Shown here in pieces: positions 49,757-62,680 of a stretch of DNA of 64,000 nucleotides. Origin of the DNA: Magicicada septendecula. Its lineage: Eukaryota; Arthropoda; Insecta; Hemiptera; Cicadidae. Numbering within the stretch: position 1 is the stretch's first letter; every line of letters starts with the position of its first letter. The notes beneath the pieces are model-generated. The model was given only the letters and a program-made list of their open reading frames with translations. It was not told where the DNA came from and did not search any database. A program made the translations under genes and the position numbers. The stretch is taken from assembly GCA_034769895.1 (NCBI GenBank), contig CM068367.1, positions 693,334,462-693,398,461 of the forward strand, given 5' to 3'.

Positions 49757-50233
49757 AACATTTTTAGAAAAAATTAGTATAGCGAGCGTTCAAAAATTAC
49801 TAGGTATTTCAGTAAGCATGACCTGAGTGACGAGCATGAAAATTTTTACTGCACACTTAGTAAAATGTGTCACTTTTCAGTACATTCCTACCTTACTTAC
49901 CTTCAACTGAGCATTATTTTGTATAAATAGATATATTTTATTTATGTCTAAATGAGAAAATTTATGTCATATAAGGCAGTTTAAATAATTAATTAGAATA
50001 ATGATAAAAATGGAGAAAATCTTGCTAAATACTTGTATATTACAAAACCTAACCTACAAACTGCCCGATTCCAATAATGCTCAGTTTACAGCATTAAACT
50101 TTCCGAAAAGCGGTACATTTTACTAGGTGTGCAGTAAAAATGTTCACGCTCGTCACTCGGACCATGTTTACTAAAATACCTAGTAATTTTTAAACGCTCA
50201 CCATACTAATTTTTACTGAAAAATTTTTCAGTG
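49757..50233. repeat. Fold-back inverted repeat inside the outer hAT
   Basis: Two arms of about 170 bp (49757-49925 and 50068-50233) are inverted copies: AAAAATTAGTATAGCGAGCG on the left pairs with its counterpart ending CTAATTTTT on the right, then TTACTAGGTATTTCAGTAA, GAGTGACGAGC and TTTTTACTGCACAC. Divergence is visible. It looks like a fold-back MITE inserted in the 5' region of the hAT. Confidence 0.65.
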
Positions 50234-53200
50234 TATGCATACGACCGACCCGTGACTACAGCCTACCGTTTACTACAGAAAAAACATATATATATATGCC
50301 TACCGTTTACTCTATGTAGCCCGCTGACTTGTCGTCTGGTTTCGCGGCGCGCATTGTTTACACATTTTGTTTTGTGTATTATTTGTTATTGTTTTTAATA
50401 AAATAGTTGTTTTTGTTGTTGTTTTGTATAAATAATAGTGTAAATAATAGTGTTTAGTGTCTAATTCAGTAGTTGTTTGTTTTTGTTGTGAGACTGTTAG
50501 TAGTCATGGGCGCAAAGTAATTTACTTCCCCCTTATCCGAAAAATAGCCTCGTTTGCGACACCGACACTTGAGGAGATCTCAGTATGTCGTCTGCGTGCG
50601 TGTTGAAATAATGACATGATATGATTTACTCAGTCCTGTAAGTTCCTTGCAAACTGTTTGTTGTTACGAATGTTCAAGATGTGTATGGATATACTGGTAT
50701 TGGTGTATTTATGTTCTAGTGTTAGTAGTGTTAGTGTGCTAATGTGTGTTATTTGTGTCTGACGCTAATATTCGTAATATTGTAAAATATAAACTTACCC
50801 ATGCAAAAAAGGCGATATTTTTTTCTATTAGATAATCAAAACGTTTTTCAGACATTTTAATTAAATAACCATGAGTGACGGGAGGAAGCGCCTTAGTGGC
50901 GCTTCTTATAGAAAACCAGCATTAGCAAAGATAGAAAAAGAATAGGAACCAGTAAAGAAGACCAAAAAATTTTCAACTTTTTTCGAAAACCCATCACTAG
51001 GCATGAATCATCTGATAGCGAAAATAACGTGGAAATCCAAAAATCTGATCAAACAAAAGACTTTCCTCCAATCGAATTAGACCCAACTATAACAACATAT
51101 CTTAATGCAATTGAAATTGTAAATAGCAATGAAATTTAAACGCCAATCAAAGAAAAATAGGAGGACGTTTTCAATAATTCCAATACTGAGTGTAGGGCTA
51201 ACCTTGCTGAACTGGTCAATAATGAAGACTTTTTGTATCCAATTCCTCAGACGAGCTCAACTACCACGGAACACTCTGAAATATATGACGATAAAGATTC
51301 TAAGCATAGTAGCAACACTATGGTTTATGACCCTGCGTTATGGCCTATCAATGACAACACTCGAGAACACGTCCTAAAAAATGGATAATTCAAGACATTT
51401 CCAAAGTAGATTTTAGCCGTTCCAAAAGATTCATTGGGGGACAACATCGCTGTCTAACTCAAACTCTGTTTAAAACTAGATTAATCAATACACAGGAAGT
51501 AAAACGATCTTACCTAATGTACTCAGAAAGTTCTGGAAAATTTGTTTGTATACCGTGCAAACTTTTTGGAGGAATTTCAAAATTAGCAAAAGAAGGCTTT
51601 GATGATTGGAAACACGGCAACGTGTATTTCAAAAGCCATGAGAATTCATCAGACCATAATTCATGCGTAGTAATAATGAAAGAAAAAATTACCATAACAG
51701 AAAGAATTGATTCTCAGCTTTTGATCAGGCTCAGGATGAAGAAAAATATTGGCGAAATGTGTTGAAACGGTAGTTGCTGTTGTTAGGTGCTGGTCTACCT
51801 CTAAGAGGGCACTTCGAGAGATTTGGGTCATTTCACAATTGTGGAAATTTTATTATGTGTATAGAGTTAATATCCGAGTTCGATCCCTTCTTAGCAAACC
51901 ACATTGCCAAGTACGGCAATCCAGGTCAAGGCCATACGTCATACATGTCATCTTCTACTTACGAGGAATTCCTCAAATTAATGAGCCATAAAGTCATAGA
52001 AGAAATTTTAACAGAGATAAAAGCTGTAAAGTATTTTTCTCTGGTAGTCGACTCAACGCCAGACAGTTCCCATGTGGATCAACTGGCCGTAATAATAAGA
52101 TATGTTACCGAAAAGGGAATTCCCGTATAAAGATTCCTCTGCTTTTTACCGAATGTAGGCCACAACGCAAAGGGTTCTTCAACGCTGTTACAGCTGTCTT
52201 CAATAAATACGGCATTGACATAAAAAAACTGCAGGGGCAGTCATACGATAATGCCTCGAACATGTCTGGGGAGTACACTGGACTACAAGCCAGAATACGA
52301 GAAATAACACCGACGGCAATGTACCCCTTGCAGTGCTCATTCACTGAATTTATTCTGTGAACATTCAACTAACAGTTGCAAGAAAAGTCGTGATTTTTTC
52401 ATGCTTCTTAATAATCTTTATAACTTTTTCTCATCCTCTACCAAAATATGGGAAGTACTAACGGGGTTTCTAAGTAAAAAAGAAAACCTAAACTTAAAGC
52501 GTTGTCCAAAACACGTTGATCTTCACGGGATGCTGCTTGTAGGGCATTAAAAGAAGATTGGGATGAAGTAATAGAAGCGCTTACAATTATTTCGGATGAC
52601 GAAAGAGAAAAGGCAGCTACATGAAGTGAAGCATCCAGCTTCCTCCGTCAACTTCAAAGATTAGAAACGGCTTTCTTGTCAACTATGTGCGGAGATTTGT
52701 TATCTACATTTAACGTATCAAGTAAAAAGCTGCAATAATCTGAGATTGATCTATTAACCGTATCGGTATTGTGCGGATCTTTATCACAGTACATAAATGT
52801 AAGAACAGAGTTTGACATTTATGAAAATAGAGCGCTAGTGAAAGCGGAAGTGACACAGTATGAAGATGAAACAAAAAGGAAAAAAGAGACGAAAAATCCA
52901 ATCAGATGAAACTAGAGAAGGAGAAATAGAATTGACTGGAAGACAAAATTTGAGAATCAGTGCTCACAATGTCATAATTGACAGATTAAATAATGAAATG
53001 GAAAGAAGAAAAACTGCATATGATGAGCTCAACACGTTGTTTGGATTTTTTATTAGTGCTGGCAAAGAAGACCTTGATACTGAGACACTTACTGAACACA
53101 GTAGGTAATTGTGTACTTTGTATGATAAAGATCTACCAACAATGGAGGTTTTTGTGGATTCTTTCGGATTTTTGAAAGAATTAGAAGAATGTCCAAAAAC

Positions 53201-53295
53201 AATACTTAAACTCTGCGAAGTGTTACATGACAACGAACTACAAGATTTATATCCTTATGTTGACATCGCACTGAGACTTTTTTTGACGATTCCTG

Positions 53296-54939
53296 CAGTG
53301 GCGGCTGGTGCTATGGTTGCAGCGTTGCACAACCACCAAAATAGAATAACTAAACTGTAAAATAATATACGAAAACATTAAGCAGTTAAAAGTTAAATTT
53401 CAACGGAAAACGTATTCGATTCTATGCGGTAATGTTCGCGTGCAATTCAAATGTGGCGCGCAGGCTAGGGTTGTAGGCCGCTTGTAACTTGAACAGTAAA
53501 TGGCAGAGCTTACTACACAAGCATATGGGAGAACGTGCGTTACTCTTCACAGTTGCCGTATGTTCCCAATTTTAGCTAGGCGGTTGCACAAGCTTCTGCA
53601 ACGCTCCACTAGCAGCGTTGTAGCTCATCCTTAGTTGTGTTATGAAGTCGGCAAGCACAGCTTTCTTGATTTGTAAGGTGTCAGCATTGGTTCAAGATAA
53701 ACGTTACCCATTGTTTAAATTTATAAAATTATAGTAATAATTTGGTATAACTGCGATTGTGATAATAAAGTGTGAATTGACTTTTTATTAATTAAACTGT
53801 GTGTTAAGTATTATTTTTTGTTTGTTTAATGATGCTGTGTGCTTTTGTGTCTGTGCTTTTTGGAGTTACTAATTCTGCGTGCTTTTAAACAACGTGTTTT
53901 TTTAGTTTAAAATGAATAGCGTTAAGATCCAATTGCTAGGACGCCAAATGTCTCCCTTAACAATAAATCAAATTGTAAAATCAGGCGGTCGACAATTTAA
54001 TCGATCATTTAAAGTAGAATATTATGAAAATACTAACTTGTTATGTGGTTGTGACGAAAGAAATTCTTTATTTTGTTTTCCATGTTTATTGTTTGGAGGG
54101 AACCCCTGGACGAAATTCGGAATGAAAGATATTAATCATCTAGCTGAAAAAAATAAGAAATCATCAGGCGTTAAGTGTACATATAAAGAATGCTTTTCAG
54201 TTTTCTCTTTTTGGTACGTATAGCACAGCAGTTGGACAGTGAATATAGACGAAATATTGTTTTACACAACGAAAGAGTACGCAATAATCGGTACGTCTTA
54301 AATATAATAATAAACTGAATTCGTTTCTGTGGAGCTTTGGAATTAGCTTTGCGGGGTCATAATGAGACTGAATCTTCATCAGAGCCTGGTATATTTCGAG
54401 GCTTATTTGGTTTCAGTTCTGAGCTTGACACAGCAATGAAAAATCGTTTAGAGGAAGCAACTGCATTTAAGGGCACCTCAAAAACCATTCAAAGTGATTT
54501 TTTAAATATAATGTTAGAAATATGCCACGAAGAAATAACTAGTAAGATACAAGAAGCGGATTGTTTGGATGTAATTGCTGATGAGACCACTGATGTTTCT
54601 AATGTTTTTCAAATGATCATAGTGTATCGTTGAAAGATAAACAGGTAAACAGGTTGAAAGATTCTGGGGTTTCATTGCTTCTCCTAAACATGATCCTCAG
54701 TCGCTTGCATCATGCTTGTTAGATGAACTGTCTCGACACAATTTACTTGGAATTTCCCATAAACTAACTGCTCAAATAATTGGAAAACAGTAACTTTCTA
54801 TTATTTTTCTATACGACAGCACTGTATGATTCACATAAGTAGTAGGTCTGCCTCCTGTTTAATGTGTTCTTTTAACCCCCCCCCCCCCACACAACTAACT
54901 ACTGCAACCACCAAAATTTGGAACCACCAGCCGCGACTG
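53296..54939 (+). mobile_element. Nested hAT element (inner, 1644 bp)
   Basis: Left end CAGTGGCGGCTGGTG, right end (reverse complement) CAGTCGCGGCTGGTG. The target duplication GATTCCTG is exact (53288-53295 and 54940-54947). It lies within codons of the outer transposase dimerisation domain, so it inserted into a previously resident element. The interior is shorter than a full ZMYM1-type hAT and holds only an N-terminal transposase portion. Confidence 0.95.
53912..54790 (+). pseudogene. ZMYM1-like hAT transposase remnant of the inner element
   Basis: Starts MNSVKIQLLGRQMSPLTINQ. A TTF-type zinc-finger stretch (LFCFPCLLFGGNPW, near 54060) is followed by a damaged junction around 54200-54340. 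Then comes LELALRGHNETESSSEPGIF, ATAFKGTSKTIQSDFLN and DCLDVIADETTDVSN, the first catalytic Asp region of DUF4371. The remaining catalytic domain and dimerisation domain are absent. It is from a different ZMYM1 lineage than the outer element, judged by these motifs. Confidence 0.85.
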
Positions 54940-56315
54940 GATTCCTGCGTCCAACTGTTCAGGTAAATGATCGTTCTCCGTCTTGAAAAGAATTAAAAAT
55001 TATAAAAGATCTACAATGACCGAAGAACGTTTGAGGAATGTGGTAATTCTGACCATCGAATCGGGGCTGACCAAAAGATTAGACTTTGATGATATTATAG
55101 ATTCGTTTTCAAACTGTAGATCTAGTTCACGAAGGAAGTTCTTTTAAAGATAGGTTGGAAGTGAGTTGGATAGGTTGGAAGTGAGTTGCCGGTAGCCTCT
55201 AGGCGGCAAAAGTATAAATCCGCCCCTGTTCGTACTACATACAAAACGTAGCGAACTTCGCGATTGTATGTTACGTTAGACTGTGTTAGGTCAAAGAGAA
55301 AACACGAGTGCAGAAGCACATTGTCATATGTAAGAAGATAAAAATAGAAATGATCCGAAAACTTGGCTAGGATCACTGGGCACTTAGAACTATGGTATAG
55401 ACACCATATAGAGGAAAGCCACAAATAGGACATCATAAAGCAAAAGAAGCTTTAGAGAGATGAAAACGTTAATTTCTTATACAACATGATGCGGCTAACG
55501 CAGAACAGCGAGATACAGAAGATGGAGAAGTGTTTATATGGAGCGGTGTCGATTCGTTGCTGGCACATACACTCTATTATACGTAAAAGTTGGTTCTTTA
55601 CAGAGCACATTATTATCAGAGCATATATATTAGTTTATAAAAGAATTTATACCATATTGGGAAAGTATTTATAAATATCTACGATTTATAGTCAGCATGT
55701 GTGCAATGTTCACACAATACAGATTTGTACAGTAATTTTCTACCTTTTATCAGTCAACACTTTGAAATATTGGAACAAGTATATGTAGTGTATTGAACAA
55801 TACTTCAGTTGTGTACAGTAGACTGTCAGATTTATTTCTTCATGCAATTCGTAACTCCTTCAACTGGCAAGAGTTGAAGTTGAATTTTATTGTGAGTGCA
55901 ACAACTTCTGAGGTTGATTTTTATTGTGACTTTGTCTCGTGCACATTAACGAGCCTGCTGCCTTCCAGTCAAAGTTTTAAACAATTTGCGCGTAAATAAT
56001 AATTTACTTCTTCTGGAAGTGTATTTCATATTGTATTTTGTCTTACGCACGTATCAGTGGTTAAATCTACATCATCACAGGTTTATAAAATAAATAAACG
56101 AATAATTGGTTTGTGTGCACACTATTAAGGATAAATACAAGCTCAGTGTTTGTTTAATATTTTATAAATTTCTGAGGTTGCTGATTTCATACATGAAACG
56201 TGCATACATCAAAATAAAATAGACTTGGAGAAAACCGGTTTATCTGATAATTATTTAACGTAATATTTCAAGAAACATTTAGGGAAGAATACAATAACGG
56301 GTGTTTATATACATA

Positions 56316-56320
<5 letters not shown>

Positions 56321-56388
<68 letters not shown>
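56321..56388 (+). repeat. (GT)n microsatellite
   Basis: 34 uninterrupted GT units. Confidence 0.95.
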
Positions 56389-56391
<3 letters not shown>

Positions 56392-57506
56392 GTGTGCATC
56401 TGGGTGTATGTACTATATGCGTAGCATTATGTGTTACTTATACACCTTTGTAGAGATATAACAATAACATCATTATACGTTTAACAATATGTACCAACAT
56501 CGTAAACACGATAGATACGACGTTTGACAGGCGACAAAAAACACTATAAAACATAAGATAAAACATAATTTATGATTTTATTATAGTATTATGTAAGATT
56601 TAGCTCCGATTAAACCCACTTTTTTTTAACTGGGTTTTTAAAAATCATAAAAAATTACTGCACGTTTTACAGTTTAAGAGCCAGAAATTAAAAATCATAC
56701 TTTAGAAGAGAAGTAGGCCTAAAAGATTTTACAAATAACTTATCTCTAACAGCGATTACGTAATCGATAAAGTTGAAGTATATGGTGCACACTCTTTTTA
56801 TAAAAATGCGTACTCTTTATTTCTTATAAAATGAAAATAAAAGTTTTAGGTTACTCGTTTTAGGTATCTATAATTACGTAACGTGTAATACTCATAACTG
56901 AATCTACTAATAATTGCATAACTATATTTAAACTAAAGTAATTTCTCAAAACTACGAGAGTGAGAAGTATAAAACATTTTGTTTACAAGCCATTTCCGAT
57001 TTTTCGCGACCACGTTGATTGTCTATTCAGACCTTCCGCTTGCGGCAAGGAGTCGATGAACCTGCCACACTTCGGGCGTAGGCTGAAGCCAAGCAACGCC
57101 GACAGGATGGACGGATATCAGGTCCCACACCTCTAAACGAGTTAATGTTTTATATTATTATTTTATTCTTGTTGTCTTCTTATTGGTGCAATTTAGAAAA
57201 AAGAAAAACTGCTCGCATAACTTAAACAAGGTAGGCGAGCATTGTGCGCTGTCTCCAACAACGTGTAAATAGCACGGAGCCAGTTCCGCAACAAACTGCT
57301 TCTGTCGTTGGTCCCACGGATCTGTATCAACGCATGTGCCAAATATGGGGGTGCTTCTAAGCAGAAACGTAACTATACATTTCTACATAGTAACTATACA
57401 TAGTACATTGAAATAAATATTTATGTCAAGTGTTAAACATAATGTCACAAAAATTCCTATACAGGGGGCGTATTTACGATGGGGGAATATTCCTCTGCTA
57501 TAAGCA

Positions 57507-57509
<3 letters not shown>

Positions 57510-57543
<34 letters not shown>
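57510..57543 (+). repeat. (TA)n microsatellite
   Basis: 17 TA units in a row; the open frames over it are artefacts. Confidence 0.95.
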
Positions 57544-57546
<3 letters not shown>

Positions 57547-59617
57547 ACGTTACATAACCCAGTCCCAATAAATGATAACTCTTATACTACCATAAAGGTC
57601 AGAAATGGGTAAACTATAACTAGCTATACATTAAGTTATATCACTAAACATTATAAACGATATTGAAGTGATATACAGTGACAAGTAAGTTATAGTGTAC
57701 CCAGTGCGGAAATAAGTGAATGTGAAGGGAACTTCTTACAGACTTGTGCTGTAGATGTGAGAATTATGGATTATAATAGTAGACTGTGATGCTACTAACT
57801 AATTATGTATTTTGTTTAGTTATTGTAGGATTTATATTGTATAGGCAACAAAATTTAGTACCTATGTTAATTTTATATGTAATAAAATAATTGTGTTATT
57901 ATATAAGATAACCCAGGGTTTTAAAAAAATAAAAGATTTAAATATCAGATGATAATAAAAAATAAAATAATACTGTATGAGGAAAATGGCAGAAGAAAAT
58001 AGTGCAGTGTAAGAATACTATAAGAGATTAATAAATAATATATAAATTCATTTAAAGTTAATAATAATGTTAAAGACTTATATCTAAAATTATAAGAAAA
58101 TAAACAAAAAACTATTATGTAAATCAAATTGGGAAAGAAACCAAAATTGAAAAGAATTATTTTTCTGTAAATAAAAATAAATTTATAATAATTAAAAACG
58201 GCCTATATTCTAAAAAGTAAATGGCAGCACCAATAAAAAATGATATAAAAATTATGGGTTACTAACAGTAACGAAATAACAAGTATTGTTTAATCGAATT
58301 GGAGATTGAAAACTGTTCGGTTGGAAAACGTTATGAGACAAAAATTGTATTAAAAAACCTTTAGAAATCTTTTGAACAGTACAAAATTATTACAAAATTT
58401 AACCAACAGTATAAACATTATGTACCACTACCTTAAATATCAAATGTAACTTGCTTTACTCCATAACAAAAGTGAAAAACCATTTTGAAGATCAGGCCTA
58501 GCCAAGCCGCGTTTCGAGTTTTGACGAGATAGTATCTGACAGACGGTCATGAAATTACAAAACAACTAAGAACACCACCCGAGAAACTGCTTCACATAAG
58601 TAAGAACTTCGAGGAAAGAGGTAATATAAACATTTCTTTTAATATATAACCAAGAAAACCTCAAATCAAATTGTCGTGCAGTACAGAAACTTTTAAAGTG
58701 TAATCACATGTTTAATAAAACATAATCTGCTCTCTCGCGGACAAATCCGGAACTACGTACTCAAAGAATAAACAAATTTTCGAAGTTGATTATTTTATTT
58801 TGTAAAGCGTAGTATATAATTATCCATTTCTGACCATCTCATAACACAAAGAACTTACCCTTAACCCTGGGGAAATAAATAAAAGAATTATATGTTGATT
58901 GATGTTTAAATAAAAGATAAAATTGTATAATCAGTAAAAACCAGATTTTATGACAATTTCATGTTTACCCAATGAAGTCGATATCATGAATTAGTTATTG
59001 AAAGAATCGATTGTAATATTTGTATGTTGGCGGAAGAGAAAAAAACAATAATATTATAAATAAATACTATTAAGAAATTATATTGAATAATAAAATGTGT
59101 TTCCTTTATTGTAGAGGGTAGTTGTGGTCGATTTCAGTAAAAATAAGAAGAGGATTATCCATCAAGTAGTATTAAGCAACAGTGTCGTTTGGTTAACCTA
59201 TATTTGGAGACTAATGTCAAAATCAGCTGATTCCGTTCACGGCGAATATTTTTGAAAAAATTAAGAAATCGTCTACTCCGAGGGTAAACAAACGGTAATA
59301 TCTTCTCTCTTCCAAATAAGGCTAAACAACTTCCTTAATCTTGACCCAAATCACACACACTCGATTTCTGCTTCGTTTGGGTAACATTACCATCAAATTT
59401 ATTTAAACCTCAGTATTTATAATTCATAAGTGGCGATTGCTAAGAGGTGTTCTGACCGATCCGAGACCGTAAAAAGACGGAGGTCACACCTAAAGAGTCG
59501 TTACGTTACAATATATACATTAAACTTTTTCTAACTATGGCTTTTATTTCTCTAAACAGTAAACTAAAAACCAAAAAATATCAGTGCCTAACCTCACAAA
59601 CATAAACATTACGTATG

Positions 59618-60074
59618 CAGTGGCGGATTATCCATATCGGGACCTTAAATCGTTGACGAAAAAGTTGACGAATTTTGTTAATCTCTTAATTTTTAGGCTG
59701 TTTTATTATATTTTTACCGCTGTGTACGCTAATACAGTAGTAGCTCTTTTTTAAACGTCCAAACAGGTTTATTACACAGCATATCCGTAGGCCTATACGT
59801 TTGAAATATGAAATATATGAAAATCAATTCAGTCAATAAGTATCTTTTAAAATGCTTCAATAACGCGTATTTTTACCGTTATTGCCGTTTATTCAATAAA
59901 AGTGTTATTTCCGTTTACTTTAATGGGACTGATTTCAGGATGCTGTGACGCGTTTTTCAGCCACTTTAAAGATAGTAATGTTGACTAGTCTTAACTCATT
60001 TTTTATTTTGTATGAAGCCGACCCAACCCCGGATCCCCCCCCCAAGGCAAGGCCAAATTCTAGATACGCCACTG
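59618..60074. mobile_element. hAT-like termini enclosing 457 bp, not a clean insertion
   Basis: CAGTGGCGGATTATCC at 59618 and, inverted, CAGTGGCGTATCTAG ending at 60074 look like hAT ends. The flanking 8-mers differ (TACGTATG and GTCTGATA), so this is either two separate remnants or an element whose flanks were rearranged. No transposase inside. Confidence 0.35.
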
Positions 60075-61839
60075 GTCTGATATACTTAAAATTAACATTT
60101 GTTGATACACTCCCAGTATCCGTACCCGCACTACGTTTTCACTATAGCGATATACACGATACAGATTATAATTTTCGCATAGGATAATGTGTGTGTGAAG
60201 AAATTACAAACAAGTCTATATTGGAAGTAATGAAGAATTATTTATTAACCACAAGAAATAATAGTTTATATGATGTATATTAAATTACATAATTGTCATG
60301 CATTTTATATATGTTGAATAAAGTTTATATTGTTCGATTTAGCTCGATATTACTTGTTAGACGGTATCCTTTACACTTGGTGAGACGTCCTCCTGGCGTG
60401 CGTGTCCTCCTCCTGGCGTCCTCCTGGTTGGCGGGTTGCTCCAGCGGCGATTCCTCTGCGCGTCTCGACGGAATTCCTCTGACGATTCCGTCGAACTGCT
60501 AACACCAAATAGATTTCACACACCAATTGTCACTCTCACAATTATTAGCTTTCTCGCTAGCAAAAAGTTATTATTAATTTAGAATGTTATTGGTTATTCG
60601 ATCTCAGGGTGATATGGGTAATTATTTAAACAGCGGTGTATTGAGCTTACACCTTCCGGCAAAGCTTGAAGTGTTCAGCAACTCCCTATGAGGATATCTT
60701 GCACAAACGCGAAAACCACTGTAATATAATAATAATTATTATACAGTGGCTGTTCACCAGCTTGGTTCTTTACGAATAGCTCGCAGAGAGTTCCAACTTT
60801 TATTGTAATTTTAGATTTCTACAAGTCCATACGAGGAAAACTCTCGTAGATGGACACACGTTCACACGGCGAATGCTATCGATGAACTGTCCCGATGCAT
60901 GCTATACGACGTATGAATATTACTGAACTTGGGGGTTTCTGATTGGTCAATCAGCGGTCACATGGTTGATAGAAACAAAAGATATACGAGTTACATGCAA
61001 AACTTTGTATAAGTTAGCAAGAGCCTGCATAGATTTTATCTATAAATTTTATTACTCTACAACAGATAAGAGTAAAAGTTGAGTTTTGAGTTCGGAACGC
61101 GGTACAAATCACGGGCGTCGGACTTGCCTCTTGGCTTGCGCACTTCCTGTTGTAAATTTGTATTTAACTTCATTGTTTTTCAATCAATTTGGCACATCGA
61201 AGACAAGAAATAAGCTAATATTAGTCATATCCATAAGGTAACAGTGTAAGACATTGTTAATCAATGATCCTGTTAAAATAAGATCATAAACATACCGTCT
61301 AGCGTTTCTGTAATTTAAAGACTACCACTATTAGGGCCCACTTTCTACTTTCACAACGTTGCACAGCTTTGTTCTTTATAACTATAAGTATAAATACAAC
61401 ATAAAATATAATACCAATGAAAGCGAATACTTATAGTCAGTCAAAAATGAAGGAACGTTTTTTATGTCGGTATTTATATCGTCAAACTCAGTGTTCACAT
61501 TCTGAAGAAAATGCAGTCCTTTTGTTGAAACAGGTTTGGTATATTTTTAACTAATAAATATATGAAAAGAATGACTTCAAATTTTGTATGTAACTTACAC
61601 AAAAAACGAAAAGTAAAAATTTGTTTGTGCATTTGTTCCTTAAACAAATCTATACCCTTCAATCATTCTTAACAAAATTTTACAGAGGTACGGTACTTTA
61701 CAGAATATGGGAAAAAATACAAGCTACATAAAACTATATAGGCCTACAACTCGAATTAATTTGAAAAGTAACATGTATGAATTTTAGCGAGTTACTGTGG
61801 CCGTCGACCGAATTCAATTTTGATCAATTATTTCTCAAT
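60075..61839. other. Stretch with a GC-richer patch and a palindrome, no gene
   Basis: 60380-60500 repeats TCCTCCTGGCG several times and is unusually GC-rich. 60716-60749 is a palindrome with CCACTGTA and TACAGTGG arms around an AT centre. The frame at 60293-60502 is not recognised. Confidence 0.4.
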
Positions 61840-62110
61840 CAATTCTAGGAAGTTCTAGAATATTCCAAAATTTCTAGAAGGTTTTATAAGGTCCTAAACG
61901 TTTTAAACGTTATAGATGGCTCTATAAGGTTCTTGAAGTTTTAGAAAAAGTTCTACAAGATTCGATGCATTTCTGTAGGTAGGCCTATTAGAAGATTTCA
62001 GTAGCTTCAAGAGGGTCTATAACATTTCAGAAGATTCTGTAAGCTTCCAGAAGTTTAAATTTTAGGAGGTTCCACTCGTTTCAAGACGAGTTCTAGAGAT
62101 CCGGTTAATT
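61840..62110. repeat. Degenerate TTCTAGAAG-rich repeat
   Basis: Phrases such as TTCTAGAA, AGAAGATTTC, GGTTCTTGAAG and TCCAGAAG recur about every 10-25 bases with no exact period, looking like a decayed minisatellite. Some stretches match heat-shock-element spacing (TTCnnGAAnnTTC). Confidence 0.5.
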
Positions 62111-62511
62111 CTTAGGAATTTCCGCAAAGGAAGTGTATACTTCTAGAGATGGTTCTCTTCTGTTATAGCCTATAAGGAGGTATTAAGGGGCAATTTAGTT
62201 GGTCTGTTATAAATTGTGATCAAGTGGTGTCAGAAACTAAGGTGCAAATAGTATAGTATTTGAAATACTTCGTATTTATGACTTTGAATGGTGAACAATA
62301 TTAAAGTAGTGGATCCGGAATTTCTAAAAAAATAAAACAGAAATCCACTGCCACGTCCAGCCGAAAACAAAGAAAGTAAAATTACTACAAGCAAGTAAGA
62401 CAATCTAACAACATGACCGATAACATACAAATGAGCAAGGAAAGAGCCAGGATATGAAGTATGTCAGAAACTATGGACCAGCATGAAGCCTGACTTCAAG
62501 TGTAGTGAGAA

Positions 62512-62680
62512 AGAGTCAGTACATCAAGGCAGCAGATACCCCAGAACAGTGTCAGACCTAGAGAGTCAGTACATCAAGGCAGCAGATACCCTAGAACAGT
62601 GTCAGACCTAGAGAGTCAGTACATCAAGGCAGCAGATACCCCAGAACAGTGTCAGACCTAGGGAGTCAGTTCATCAAGGG
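62512..62680 (+). repeat. Tandem repeat, 50-bp unit, about 3.4 copies
   Basis: Units begin AGAGTCAGTACATCAAGGC at 62512, 62562 and 62612, with a partial fourth at 62662. Copies are nearly identical, indicating recent amplification. Confidence 0.95.

Larger units (their letters stand above)
50871..55147 (+). pseudogene. ZMYM1-like hAT transposase, broken and interrupted
   Basis: Reading begins MSDGRKRLSGASYRKPALAK. Domains follow in order across several frames: a TTF-type zinc finger (GKFVCIPCKLFGG, then HENSSDHNSC, 51500-51670); a DUF4371/RNase H-like region with VVDSTPDSSHVDQL (about 52045) and YDNASNMSGEYTGLQ (about 52245), which hold expected catalytic Asp positions; and the C-terminal dimerisation region PYVDIALRLFLTIPA. 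This last region is split by the nested hAT and resumes after 54947 with SNCSG, SFSVLKRIKNY and TEERL. Stops near 50945, 51750, 52130, 52360 and 53108 show it is dead. Confidence 0.9.
49362..55228 (+). mobile_element. hAT element with ZMYM1-type transposase (outer element)
   Basis: Left end CAGTGGCGGATTTA and right end (reverse complement) CAGGGGCGGATTTA form short terminal inverted repeats. The 8-bp target duplication TTCGTACT is exact on both sides (49354-49361 and 55229-55236), as expected for hAT. Inside lies a broken transposase gene and a second hAT at 53296-54939. Without that insert the element is about 4.2 kb. Confidence 0.95.
55237..59617. other. AT-rich stretch without recognised genes
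   Basis: Holds a TG tract (56321-56388) and a TA tract (57510-57543), and AAACCCA/TGGGTTT as a small hairpin near 56613-56640. At 57464 CAGGGGGCGTATTTACG resembles one hAT terminus, but no partner end was found. Frames at 55486-55674 and 55793-55999 are not recognised. Confidence 0.45.

Noticed and set aside
60293-60502. 69-codon ORF in the GC-richer patch
   Set aside because: Consists of a TCCTCCTGGCG repeat translation; no domain.
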